DNA of 64,000 bases from Candidatus Peribacteria bacterium (lineage in GTDB: Bacteria > Patescibacteriota > Gracilibacteria > UBA1369 > 2-02-FULL-48-14). The position numbers were made by a program, and so were the translations under genes. Positions 9,330-17,261 of this stretch are shown here, one piece after another. Where the stretch lies: the NCBI GenBank assembly GCA_943349825.1, contig CALQZQ010000005.1, positions 1 to 64,000 on the forward strand. The letters run 5' to 3'. Position 1 is the first letter of the stretch. The number at the start of each line of letters is the position of its first letter. The notes below the pieces were generated by a model that was given only the letters and a program-made list of their open reading frames with translations, was not told the DNA's origin and did no database searches.

Positions 9330-10560
9330 GTCTGAGTAGGATTAGAGAGCAAAATAAAGGATCGAGCTCCACGAGGTAGCAGGTGCGTTTGAGTTGTTCG
9401 GCAGCGACTAGAACACTGCCGCTGCCCCCAAAGATTTCTAGTATGATGTCTCCGGGTTTCGTGCAACGCCGGATTGCACGTTCGTAGAGCGAAGGTGGTT
9501 TCTCCGTCGGGTGCGAATAACTGGCAGAAGGAAGGCGTTTCTCGAGCCAAATGGAGAAGAGGTCTAGGACATCACCGTGAAGTCGGTTTCCCGTGCCTAG
9601 CTCCTTGTTCATAACCTCCGTGAAATTGGTGTGGTACGTGGAAAGGAAGGGGTCACCTCGGGTACCGTATATACAAGGTTCGTAGACCTTGGAAAATGCG
9701 ACTTGAGGTGTGCTCATCTGCGAGTTCTTGAGCCAGAGGCATACGCGCTTGTTTTGGATGCCGACTTCATCATAAATCTGTTGCACTTGGCCAATTTTCC
9801 TTTCGTCGTTCCATGTGAAGAAATGTGCATCAGGTGTTGTGAATGCTATGGTGTTTTGGATGCAGGTTTTGAGAAACTCTTTGTATTCGGCAGGTGGCTT
9901 GTTGTCCTTAACCTTCGAACCCTGGTACTTGTTTCTCGTCCCAATCCCATTCGAGTATGAGAGTCCGATATTGTATGGCGGATCCATCGTCACAAAACTC
10001 ACTTTTGTGTTTCCGAGTAGGACTTTTAAAGTTTCTGGCTTCATGGAATCTCCACAAGCCAAACGATGCTTTCCAAGTGCGTACACGTCGCCTTCTTTTA
10101 CGAACGGCTCTTTGATTTTCTTTATTTCCTCCTCTATATCGAAATTGTCGTCTTCCACCTCGATGAAGTCATCAAAAACTCTTTGCAGGTCGGAGTCGTC
10201 GAAACCAACATCAAGTAGTAGATCGATGTCGAACTCCTTGAGAAGTTCCATATCCCACTCTCCTGTATTTCTATTAAGCCTCAGGTTGAGTTCTTTTTCC
10301 TTCTCGATATCGGGTATTTTAAGATAAATAACAGGTACTTTTTCGAAGCCAAGCTCTTTAATAACCTCTAAACGAAAATGACCTCCAATTACGATATTTC
10401 TTCTATTTGGTGCGGAGTTCACCAGAATCGGGTCTACTATCCCAAACCTCTTAATACTTTCGGTTAAATCCTTTACTGCTTTCGGCGGACGTTTCCTAGG
10501 ATTATAAGGAGCCGGATTCAGCTCATTAACTGGCACCATTACAATATTTATTGGTTTCAT
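9289..10560 (-). CDS. ParB-like domain fused to DNA methyltransferase
   Basis: Starts best at the ATG at 10558-10560 (MKPINIVMVPVNELNPAPYN), which opens directly into a ParB/Srx-like domain (residues 1-100, with GGHFRLEVIKELG). A longer frame to 10608 adds only a non-homologous leader. The second half is a methyltransferase with MDPPYNIGLSY and FGGSGSVLVAAEQL. This ParB-methylase architecture is common in phages and integrative elements. In such proteins the ParB part may bind DNA or hydrolyse nucleotides. The two adjacent methyltransferases end in similar sequences (LTGQKPIKLN and LTGIKAVKITPSL), suggesting an old duplication. Confidence 0.87.
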   Translation of the reverse strand: MKPINIVMVPVNELNPAPYNPRKRPPKAVKDLTESIKRFGIVDPILVNSAPNRRNIVIGGHFRLEVIKELGFEKVPVIYLKIPDIEKEKELNLRLNRNTGEWDMELLKEFDIDLLLDVGFDDSDLQRVFDDFIEVEDDNFDIEEEIKKIKEPFVKEGDVYALGKHRLACGDSMKPETLKVLLGNTKVSFVTMDPPYNIGLSYSNGIGTRNKYQGSKVKDNKPPAEYKEFLKTCIQNTIAFTTPDAHFFTWNDERKIGQVQQIYDEVGIQNKRVCLWLKNSQMSTPQVAFSKVYEPCIYGTRGDPFLSTYHTNFTEVMNKELGTGNRLHGDVLDLFSIWLEKRLPSASYSHPTEKPPSLYERAIRRCTKPGDIILEIFGGSGSVLVAAEQLKRTCYLVELDPLFCSLILLRHENLTGQKPIKLN

Positions 10561-10628
10561 ACAAGGGCTTGGATTAAAAAATAGAAATGCTAAAACTGCG
10601 CTGCGCAAGCGGAGCGTAATCTTGTTAA

Positions 10629-10659
10629 TCCGGTTAAGCTAAAGGTTAAATCCGGTTAA
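10629..10659. promoter_or_regulatory. Tandem TCCGGTTAA sites upstream of the phage-like operon
   Basis: TCCGGTTAA occurs at 10629-10637 and again at 10651-10659, exactly 22 nt apart (about two helical turns), with a further GGTTAA between them. The spacing puts both on the same DNA face, as in operator or iteron pairs. A related GGTTAAGCTA string precedes the Xre gene. Confidence 0.4.
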
Positions 10660-10664
10660 AGTTG

Positions 10665-11471
10665 TTATTGTTTCATGAAGACCTCTGATAGCTCGATTGT
10701 GTTGTCTGGTTTTCTTATCAGGAAACTATCCGTTATTGTTTTACTGGGTTTTGGCTTCATGGCTTTGATTTTATTTGCGAGCGTTCGTTTCAGATTTCTG
10801 AAGGCTTGATTCGTGTATTCATATTTGAACTCTTTTTCCACGAGTGCTGACAAAGGTACTTTCCTTTGATATTCGGTTAGGGCCAGGTTGAAAAGCATTT
10901 GTGGAAAACTGCCTTTAATGAAAGTGTGTATTTTTTTGTTTTGATAAGAAATCCTACCAGTGCTGGTGTCGAAGTAAAGATGCTCGGTATCCATTTCAGG
11001 AGGGACAATGTTCTCTTTCGTGTAGTTTAAATCGTTGAGAGCACTCAGCTTAAGATTGTGAGTTACAACTGTATTGAGTTCTTTTGCACGTCTTTTTGCT
11101 TCAAATACAGCATTACTGAGCTTTGATTCTCCTTTTATTTGGATTTCATTTTTTCCATTTTGTACGAAAATAAAAGGTTTTATTCCTTGGAATAAAGAAT
11201 TTTTCTTAGGATCAGTCTTTTCAAGAAACTCCTGAATCCAAACTAATGCTGGAGTTTTTAATTTTGTGTTTTTCTCAGTATTTAAATACTTGCATAAGGG
11301 TGCTAAGAAAACTGCATCCAAAAAATTAAAGTAATCTCTGACTAAATAATGAAATTCAGAAACCTTTTTAAGATCTTCGGAAATAGGTTCGTCTAAAGTG
11401 TAGGTTTGTATCAAATCTACTTTATCGTTCAGGAGACTTATAGCGTCGGTCTTATTTAATGCAATAGACAT
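10665..11471 (-). CDS. Hypothetical protein with helical C-terminal domain
   Basis: A 268-residue soluble protein that I do not recognise. It is Lys-rich and has no signal peptide or membrane segment. The C-terminal third (LALTEYQRKVPLSALVEKEF, then RNLKRTLANKIKAMK) could be a winged-helix or transcription-regulator-like fold; that is a guess from helix pattern only. It is the first gene of the minus-strand phage-like block and is divergent from the small ORF at 11525. Base composition is AT-rich compared with the housekeeping half of the window, consistent with foreign origin. Confidence 0.6.
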   Translation of the reverse strand: MSIALNKTDAISLLNDKVDLIQTYTLDEPISEDLKKVSEFHYLVRDYFNFLDAVFLAPLCKYLNTEKNTKLKTPALVWIQEFLEKTDPKKNSLFQGIKPFIFVQNGKNEIQIKGESKLSNAVFEAKRRAKELNTVVTHNLKLSALNDLNYTKENIVPPEMDTEHLYFDTSTGRISYQNKKIHTFIKGSFPQMLFNLALTEYQRKVPLSALVEKEFKYEYTNQAFRNLKRTLANKIKAMKPKPSKTITDSFLIRKPDNTIELSEVFMKQ

Positions 11472-11524
11472 TTGAATACTTAAATTTTTTCTTTGCTAAA
11501 ATATACCACGGTTTGTTCACGCCT

Positions 11525-11659
11525 ATGACCAAACTTAACAAAAATCAGAAAAGAGATAAACTCCGCTTCACGGTCACTTTTTGTGAAGATGAAGAAGAAA
11601 ATGAACGTGCTTTTGAAAATGCCGTTCGTATCATTTTAAGACCGCCTCAACGTGACTAA
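11525..11659 (+). CDS. Small 44-residue acidic/basic protein
   Basis: An ATG-to-TAA ORF encoding 44 residues with a basic N-terminus (MTKLNKNQKRDKLRFTVTF) followed by an acidic stretch (CEDEEEN). Its stop overlaps the GTG start of the zinc-ribbon gene by 8 nt, the kind of junction seen in translationally coupled pairs. No function is recognised. Confidence 0.5.
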   Translation: MTKLNKNQKRDKLRFTVTFCEDEEENERAFENAVRIILRPPQRD

Positions 11660-12746
11660 GTATCTCAAAGAACGAGAATACTACGAAGACCGCTACGACC
11701 GGTCTACTGTTGATGGTGCTCGCTGGTATGAAAACCGAATTGAAAAAATAGAGGGGTCCAAAAAATCTCGCCACATTCTTTCGAATCTTATGCTCTACTG
11801 CTACACAGGTCAGCGATGGAAGAGTCGTGAGGAGACCATCAGCCACTGGATGCAGAGAGACCGGGCTTACGACGATATGATGGAAAACACGCCGGTTCCT
11901 AAAGATGTGACTTGTTTTATGTGTAATCGGCCGATGGAGCTCATGGACAGGTTTGGCCACTATGGTTTCGGCAAAGACCCCCATCGTATTGATTTTTACT
12001 TCAGATGCGCAGACTGCCACGTTGGTATGAAGATCAAGGATGGCGTGAGGGAGCACATGATTCCTTGGATGTGTCCGAAGTGTAAAAGGCGGATGAAGTC
12101 GGAGTCGAAGAAGACTAAAAATGAAATCCGTACCCGTGATTGGTGCGAATACTGTGGCTATCAGAAGGAAGATGTTTTTGATCTGACCCCTCCTGAGCCC
12201 GAAAAGGTTGTGGAAGTGGATCAGGAAGAGGAACGCCGATTTCGGGAGGATAAGCTTCGGTTTTGTTTAAGCAACGACGAAGGGTTTGAATACGAAAGGT
12301 CTGTGAGGAGGATGGAGGATGTGAAAAGAGTCATGGATGATATCCATGCTCGTGAAGAAGAACGCAAGGGACGCTTAAAAGACCATCCAAAAGGCTTTGC
12401 TCTTGAAGAAGGTGGCTATAGCTGTTTCATGTGTGGAGAACACCTTCCACCTTTCGACAACTGGTACGACAAGTATGGCATAAAGTGCATGAGCTGCCAG
12501 CACGCTTTGGAGCGTCGGACGGTGCCACTGAAATACTTCAAGAATCACAAGCTTTGGTACACGTCTTATCAACTGCAGTCCGAGTTTAAGCTCCATTCCC
12601 AAACGATTCGTAAGCTTGTCCGGGAGGGAAAGTTAAAGGCCCATTTGATTGAAGGCGCGAATGGGCGTGCGGGGTTTTATGTGTTTCCGAAGAAGGAAAA
12701 TAAAGAGGTTTTGATTTTACTGAAGTCGTCTGTAGTAGAGGCTTAA
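11652..12746 (+). CDS. Multi-zinc-ribbon protein with C-terminal HTH
   Basis: A 364-residue protein with at least three zinc-ribbon-like modules, each built of two Cys knuckles: CFMC/CADC near residues 90-120, CPKC/CEYC near 143-173, and CFMC/CMSC near 260-285. The last 70 residues contain SYQLQSEFKLHSQTIRKLVREGKLKAH, a MerR/excisionase-like helix-turn-helix. The combination suggests a DNA-binding regulator or recombination accessory protein, but I do not recognise the family. GTG is used as start because it lies inside the preceding 44-residue ORF. Confidence 0.65.
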   Translation: MTKYLKEREYYEDRYDRSTVDGARWYENRIEKIEGSKKSRHILSNLMLYCYTGQRWKSREETISHWMQRDRAYDDMMENTPVPKDVTCFMCNRPMELMDRFGHYGFGKDPHRIDFYFRCADCHVGMKIKDGVREHMIPWMCPKCKRRMKSESKKTKNEIRTRDWCEYCGYQKEDVFDLTPPEPEKVVEVDQEEERRFREDKLRFCLSNDEGFEYERSVRRMEDVKRVMDDIHAREEERKGRLKDHPKGFALEEGGYSCFMCGEHLPPFDNWYDKYGIKCMSCQHALERRTVPLKYFKNHKLWYTSYQLQSEFKLHSQTIRKLVREGKLKAHLIEGANGRAGFYVFPKKENKEVLILLKSSVVEA

Positions 12747-12759
12747 GTTTATAAAGTAT

Positions 12760-12782
12760 CCAAAAGGAGTATAGTCTTTTGG
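12760..12782. promoter_or_regulatory. Inverted repeat with embedded -10 box before the Pycsar operon
   Basis: CCAAAAG (12760-12766) and CTTTTGG (12776-12782) form a perfect 7-bp inverted repeat. The 9-nt centre contains TATAGT (12770-12775), a possible -10 box, 20 nt before the ATG at 12796. A protein bound to the palindrome would cover the promoter. No Shine-Dalgarno sequence is visible before that ATG. Confidence 0.42.
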
Positions 12783-12795
12783 TATAAACATCTGC

Positions 12796-13278
12796 ATGAA
12801 ACAAAAAGACCTTCTCCAGGTTACTCAAGAACAACTTTCTAGGACTCTATCATTTTTTCCACGAGCTGAAACGAAAGCTTCGATAATACTAGGGATTAAT
12901 ACTGGTCTGCTTGCTTTGGTTGCATCCAAATTTGAAGCACTATGGTGTTTTGAGTATTGGATGCTCGTAATTTTCATTCCTCTTATTCTGAACAGCTTAA
13001 GTATTTTCTTTTTATACAAAAGCTCTTCTCCTCAGCTTGATGGAGGTGATCATTCACTGGTTTATTTTAGAGGAATCTCAACGTTAAAAGAGAAAGATTA
13101 TATTCAAAAATTTTCAAAGCAGAGTACAAATGATCATATCAACGATATGTTGGCACAGATCTGGAGGAATTCAGAGATCTTGAAGGTGAAATATGACTAT
13201 CTAAGGTATTCCTATATTTTATTGTTAGTATCTATAGTTCCAGTATGTATCACTCTAATACTTTTTAGTTATGAGTGA
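12796..13278 (+). CDS. pycTM: Pycsar effector, transmembrane type (PycTM, DUF5706-like)
   Basis: A 160-residue membrane protein with segments at about 28-45 (SIILGINTGLLALVASKF), 55-74 (WMLVIFIPLILNSLSIFFLY) and 138-159 (YSYILLLVSIVPVCITLILF). The N-terminal helix contains FFPRAETKASIILGINTGLLA, characteristic of the PycTM/DUF5706 family. In Pycsar, binding of cyclic CMP or cyclic UMP makes PycTM disrupt the inner membrane and kills the infected cell. The downstream cyclase gene overlaps its end by 8 nt, exactly the known operon layout. No toxin-antitoxin-like gene is nearby. Confidence 0.82.
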   Translation: MKQKDLLQVTQEQLSRTLSFFPRAETKASIILGINTGLLALVASKFEALWCFEYWMLVIFIPLILNSLSIFFLYKSSSPQLDGGDHSLVYFRGISTLKEKDYIQKFSKQSTNDHINDMLAQIWRNSEILKVKYDYLRYSYILLLVSIVPVCITLILFSYE

Positions 13279-13960
13279 CTTTGAAGATGAATTGATTAGA
13301 GATGTAGGACAGGTTTTAGCCCAAGAATGGTCTCTTAGAACTGGACAGGTGGTTCCAGGAACAGAAGATATCGCTCTAACTGGAGGAGGCGTAACTCTTA
13401 ATGCTACGATGCTCTATGCAGACTTAGCGCGTTCAACAGAGTTACTCTCTTCTTTTGACAAACGGGTCGTCGCAAAAATTATCAAAAGTTTTTTGGCCTG
13501 TTGTGCCAAAATCATTACAAGAGGAGGTGGAGAAATAAGAAGTTTCGATGGTGATCGAATCATGGGTGTTTTTATTGGTGACTCAAAAAATACCAATGCT
13601 GCAAAAGCAGCTATGAAAATTCATTATGCAGTTCAGTTAATTCTTAACCCTAAGCTGAAGGCGAAATACGCCTCTTTAGCAAATACTAAGATCGAACATT
13701 GTGTGGGAATTGACACTGGAGAAATGCTCGTAGTTCGAAGTGGTATAAGAAATAGCAATGATTTAATTTGGGTAGGTCATGCGGCAAATATGGCCGCGAA
13801 ACTGAGTGAAGTGAGGGATCCTCCCTACTATACCTACATAACAAGTGATGTTTTCAAAAAACTAGCTAATGACGGCAAGTATGCAGACTCTGGGAATGGT
13901 CCACTAATGTGGATTGAGACTAATGGTTTCTATAAATCAAACTACCATTGGAGGCCTTAA
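13271..13960 (+). CDS. pycC: Pycsar nucleotide cyclase (PycC-like, class III)
   Basis: A 229-residue stand-alone class III cyclase domain. Metal-binding aspartates are D51 in LYADLARST and D93/D95 in SFDGDRIMGVF. The late motif WVGHAANMAAKLSEV (167-181) supplies N173, but has K177 where adenylate and guanylate cyclases usually have Arg. There is no membrane or sensor domain, as expected for PycC, which is thought to respond to infection directly. The product is predicted to be cCMP or cUMP; specificity cannot be read from the sequence. It is co-transcribed with the membrane effector, and a terminator follows. Confidence 0.85.
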   Translation: MSDFEDELIRDVGQVLAQEWSLRTGQVVPGTEDIALTGGGVTLNATMLYADLARSTELLSSFDKRVVAKIIKSFLACCAKIITRGGGEIRSFDGDRIMGVFIGDSKNTNAAKAAMKIHYAVQLILNPKLKAKYASLANTKIEHCVGIDTGEMLVVRSGIRNSNDLIWVGHAANMAAKLSEVRDPPYYTYITSDVFKKLANDGKYADSGNGPLMWIETNGFYKSNYHWRP

Positions 13961-13995
13961 AATTCTTGAGACTCGGGTGAGGAACGAATGATACT

Positions 13996-14016
13996 AAAAA
14001 CTGTAAGCCAGTTTTT
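13996..14016. terminator. Bidirectional intrinsic terminator
   Basis: AAAAACTG (13996-14003), loop TAAGC, CAGTTTTT (14009-14016). The stem is perfect, with A and T runs on both sides. It sits exactly between the convergent cyclase gene and the TIGR04141 gene. Confidence 0.75.
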
Positions 14017-15580
14017 ACCTTAGGTTTTGGATTTTTACTACGGAGACCTTATAACCTTGATTCCTTAAACTCTTTGACACGTGCATCAAAGTCATCTTGC
14101 TGAAGAAAGGTATATCTAAGTCTTTTTTTGTATTGCTTATAATCCCAAAAATAACAGTATATTCTTCCCCGTTAGTGTTTGGACGACCATTAATATCTTT
14201 GATCAGAAAATCAGGTGATTTAAGCTCGTCGTTTACTTTTTTCCTAAATTCAGGGTCAAAAAGAAATTCTGCCGACACATAACCCTGATTAAACAAATGA
14301 CTAAGAGTTGCAGATCCAGAATATCTTTTGTTGTGTATAAGCTGCCTCTCTTTGGTATAGACGTCACAAAATTCGAATGTACTTTTCCCTACAATAGGGA
14401 TCAAGTGTGCGTCGACAAGTAAGGCTGAATTAGCTTTTGCTAAAGCTTGATTATATTCACCTTCATTGTCGTGATCGTAGTCAATAAAATTGATACCACA
14501 GGTATCATGTAAAGTTGTTGACCAGAATTTACTGACTGTATCTACTAGATCCGTTTTTACTTCATACCATTTGCCGCCACTCAAAAAGAATGCAACTCCT
14601 GCCTCGTTATATTCGAAATAAATGCATTCATATATCTGCCATGCGTCTTTTGTGAATTGATTTGATGTTGAGAATCTAAATATCGAGTTATCTTCAAGAT
14701 CGTTTAGCTCAACAACTGTTTTGCCACTATTTTTCAACCATTCCTTAAAAGAGCTGATATGAATATCATCCATAATTGCCTCTTTTTTGTTATTCGAGTA
14801 TCTAAAACCACCGTGATCAGTCCAGTCTAATATCTCTGGGATTGTTAACCATAACTTTTCGGGTGATGCTTCATTGATTTCTTTGACTAACTTTTCGTTT
14901 AGCTCAAGTATTTTTTTGCCATCCTGGATTTCCTTTAAGTTATCGATCCACCCAAATTCAACCTTATAATCAGGTTTTTGATACTGTTCCAATGCTGTCT
15001 TCATTATTTCTTTCAAATCTGTCAGATCACATTTGACTGAGACTCTAAGGTAATCTTTACCGTAAAGGATTTTTCCTAGAGCGTCGATTTTCGATTCTCC
15101 GACAACACATCTAACTAAATCTTTTTCTACATCTAGGCCGAACTCATCTGTCGTTACAGGCCTTGCTGATTGGATTCTCGTCTGAATCCCTTCAGATTCT
15201 AGTGTTTTCGTGTCAACACTTTTTAGTGAATTTGGATGAATTGAGTTTAAAGTAGTTATCAATCCAAACCTTTCCTCTATGACGCCGTTTCTAAAAAAAT
15301 GCCTACTTGCTGGACCGAAGGTTAATGCGAAAAATCTATTTTCAACTGTCATCAAGAATAATCCACTCGCACTTGCCGAGAATAAGTGGTTTAAATCTAA
15401 GTTCGGAAATAAATTTTTCCAAACTGGTGGTTTTGTAAATGATGCATTCTGTGAATAAAATGTTCCAACATCAGTTATCCTTGACTCTAATCCGCCTTTT
15501 AAGATTTCTTGTTCTGATTGTGCAAACTCTTTAATCAGGTAAATGGCGAGTGCGTGTGTTTTCTTTGTACTAGATGACAA
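14015..15580 (-). CDS. TIGR04141 (DUF6119) sporadically distributed protein
   Basis: A 521-residue cytosolic protein. It opens with the LAIYLIKE beta strand typical of the family and has the characteristic C-terminal block: FEFCDVYTKERQLIHNKRYSGSATLSHLFNQGYVSAE, around residues 400-440. The family is scattered among unrelated genomes and frequently lies in defence or mobile islands; its activity is not established to my knowledge. The apparent start is TTG at 15578-15580, as no ATG fits before the conserved N-terminus. It converges on the Pycsar operon, with a shared terminator. A defence role is inference from neighbourhood. Confidence 0.78.
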   Translation of the reverse strand: MSSSTKKTHALAIYLIKEFAQSEQEILKGGLESRITDVGTFYSQNASFTKPPVWKNLFPNLDLNHLFSASASGLFLMTVENRFFALTFGPASRHFFRNGVIEERFGLITTLNSIHPNSLKSVDTKTLESEGIQTRIQSARPVTTDEFGLDVEKDLVRCVVGESKIDALGKILYGKDYLRVSVKCDLTDLKEIMKTALEQYQKPDYKVEFGWIDNLKEIQDGKKILELNEKLVKEINEASPEKLWLTIPEILDWTDHGGFRYSNNKKEAIMDDIHISSFKEWLKNSGKTVVELNDLEDNSIFRFSTSNQFTKDAWQIYECIYFEYNEAGVAFFLSGGKWYEVKTDLVDTVSKFWSTTLHDTCGINFIDYDHDNEGEYNQALAKANSALLVDAHLIPIVGKSTFEFCDVYTKERQLIHNKRYSGSATLSHLFNQGYVSAEFLFDPEFRKKVNDELKSPDFLIKDINGRPNTNGEEYTVIFGIISNTKKDLDIPFFSKMTLMHVSKSLRNQGYKVSVVKIQNLR

Positions 15581-15669
15581 TTTTTGATCTTAAATCAATG
15601 CCAGACTACAACAATAATTGCGCATTAGCAATCCGCCCTTTTTATACTGTCTCAAGTGTCTCATTTAGC

Positions 15670-15756
15670 CTGAAACACCACAATTGTGTCTCACGGCAAG
15701 AAACGGTAGGATGAGACAGTCCCAAGGGTACTAGACCCGAGTGGCCAGCCAATGCC
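15670..15756 (+). repeat. Array repeat copy A with long upstream arm
   Basis: The core (15726-15756) carries TACTAGACCCGAGTGGCCAG and continues CCAATGCC. About 55 nt before the core are shared with copy E (19615 onward), including the palindrome CACAATTGTG and the string GCAAGAAACGGTA. GTCTCA and TGAGAC flank GCAAGAAACGG as a short inverted repeat. The gap 15581-15840 holds this repeat and no gene; further GTCTCA strings occur near 15645-15660. Confidence 0.75.
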
Positions 15757-15840
15757 TTTTCGAGGATAGCTTTTGGAGCAGGCGTGGTAGACGTTCGAAC
15801 TTTTTAAGCGTATCTTTCTATCATATTTAAAAGACACCCT

Positions 15841-16326
15841 ATGAAAAAATTTACTTCATCGCTTCTCGTACTTTCTCTTCTCACTTTAAGCTCTTGTGAT
15901 TCGACTACTTCTACTGTTGAAGATGCCGAAGAAATCGAAAATACAGAGGCACCGATTACTGCTCCAGTGGTGACTTCACCCAAGAATGGAGATTCTGGTG
16001 AATCTTTCGTTTTGAGCGGAAAGGCTGAGCCTAATACAGAAATTTGGTGGTTGAGCTACAATGAAACTTGTCTATCTGAGAATACTTTTTGGTCTGGTGG
16101 CCAAGAGATTCCAGTTGATGCAAATGGCAACTTTTCTATCGATCTGGACACTACTTGGTTTGGTAATACAGAACCAAGTGAAATTCTCGTCCTTTCTGTT
16201 GATCCTGGTGTCCGTGAACTCAATGGGTATTCTGGAAAAGATGGTTCTTGTTTCCCATCTGAATATGTTACTGATCCTATCGAAATCAACTATACAGGCG
16301 AGTTGAGCGGATGGATGACTCAGTGA
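15841..16326 (+). CDS. Secreted lipoprotein with Ig-like domain
   Basis: A 161-residue lipoprotein. The signal peptide MKKFTSSLLVLSLLTLSSC ends in the lipobox LSSC (Cys19), followed by a Thr/Glu-rich linker. The remainder (from about residue 43, VVTSPKNGDSGESFVLSGKA) looks like a small Ig-like beta-sandwich of the Gmad2/bacterial-Ig kind, with two Cys that could form a disulfide. It is probably anchored on the cell surface. It is the sole gene of the module between repeat copies A and B. Confidence 0.65.
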   Translation: MKKFTSSLLVLSLLTLSSCDSTTSTVEDAEEIENTEAPITAPVVTSPKNGDSGESFVLSGKAEPNTEIWWLSYNETCLSENTFWSGGQEIPVDANGNFSIDLDTTWFGNTEPSEILVLSVDPGVRELNGYSGKDGSCFPSEYVTDPIEINYTGELSGWMTQ

Positions 16327-16342
16327 TAATCATCGTTCGAAC

Positions 16343-16365
16343 GGCATCTACGGTTCCCAGCCAAT
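16343..16365 (+). repeat. Array repeat copy B (degenerate)
   Basis: Only the 3' part CCAGCCAAT is identical to the other copies, preceded by a diverged CATCTACGGTTC. It lies in the correct position between two genes. A CGTTCGAACG palindrome lies just upstream (16334-16343), and GTTCGAAC also occurs downstream of copy A (about 15793-15800). Confidence 0.45.
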
Positions 16366-16385
16366 ACCTTCGCTAATTCATCCTT

Positions 16386-17183
16386 ATGAATAAAGTTATA
16401 AGCTCACTATTGTTCACGGCTTTCATGTTTTTGTCTGCTTGTAGCCCTGCTATTGGTCAAGATGAGGCTTGGAACATGACAGTGAATTTTTTCCAAAATT
16501 ATGCAGGAGAACCCGAGTTAAATATTGCGGCCGAAATCGATACAGATGAATCGAGTTTTGTTTTTCAAACTTTTAACCAGGAAGAAGATTCGGATGAATT
16601 CAAAGTCACTGGCAAGTTGAGTTGTGAAGGCCAGGAGGGAGATTTTACAGTGGATTGGAATCTAGATGAGAACAATGCATGGACTTTGAAAGATGTTTCC
16701 CTTTATGGATGTGAATACTCTGCGAAACGTGCAAGTGATATTTCTCGTACGACTTTTTTACAAACGATTGCGATTGCTCTGGAGTTTTCTTTTGTTGACG
16801 AAGGGTCTTACCCAGATTTTCCAGATGGGCAATGTTTTGAGTCTGCCGCAAATTCCATTGAACCTTTCAGCAGTATCATGAATACCTATGGGTCTAAAGA
16901 TGATTTCCGAGATACTGGATATTTAGATTATTCTTCAGTTTTATGTCAGGCGTATCCTTACTATATTTCATATGAGGATGGCATGGGCTATGCCCTGATC
17001 GCTGAAGTCCTCGATCCTAATAATTTTACTGAAGCACTTCGCTCTGATGCATTTTGTGACTTAGATACAAGTTCCTTGAATCAGGTCGATTCTTTGGAAG
17101 AGCTTGAGGATAGTCTGACTCCGCTTAGCCAATGTCCTGAAGGAAAGAATGTGTTTTATATTTCCATTCGAAAAGGATACTAG
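16386..17183 (+). CDS. Secreted lipoprotein of unknown function
   Basis: A 265-residue protein with signal peptide and lipobox LSAC (Cys19: MNKVISSLLFTAFMFLSAC). The mature part is acidic and contains several Cys residues that may pair outside the cell. I do not recognise a domain. The last codons GGA TAC TAG belong to repeat copy C, so the repeat supplies the C-terminal Gly-Tyr and the stop. The same happens in the 19715 lipoprotein with copy F. Confidence 0.6.
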   Translation: MNKVISSLLFTAFMFLSACSPAIGQDEAWNMTVNFFQNYAGEPELNIAAEIDTDESSFVFQTFNQEEDSDEFKVTGKLSCEGQEGDFTVDWNLDENNAWTLKDVSLYGCEYSAKRASDISRTTFLQTIAIALEFSFVDEGSYPDFPDGQCFESAANSIEPFSSIMNTYGSKDDFRDTGYLDYSSVLCQAYPYYISYEDGMGYALIAEVLDPNNFTEALRSDAFCDLDTSSLNQVDSLEELEDSLTPLSQCPEGKNVFYISIRKGY

Positions 17184-17202
17184 ACCCACTTAGCCAGCCA
17201 TG
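17175..17202 (+). repeat. Array repeat copy C
   Basis: GGATACTAGACCC followed by ACTTAGCCAGCCATG. It includes the TAG stop of the upstream lipoprotein gene. The central six bases (ACTTAG) differ from those of copy A (GAGTGG), while both ends are conserved. Confidence 0.75.
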
Positions 17203-17215
17203 AGTTGCATGACAA

Positions 17216-17237
17216 AGCCTTGTGGACCCGCAAGGCT
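17216..17237. terminator. Hairpin terminator candidate
   Basis: AGCCTTG (17216-17222) pairs with CAAGGCT (17231-17237) around an 8-nt loop, followed by AGTTTG. It lies after repeat C, between convergent genes. Confidence 0.5.
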
Positions 17238-17261
17238 AGTTTGCTGGGATAGGTGACTTTC

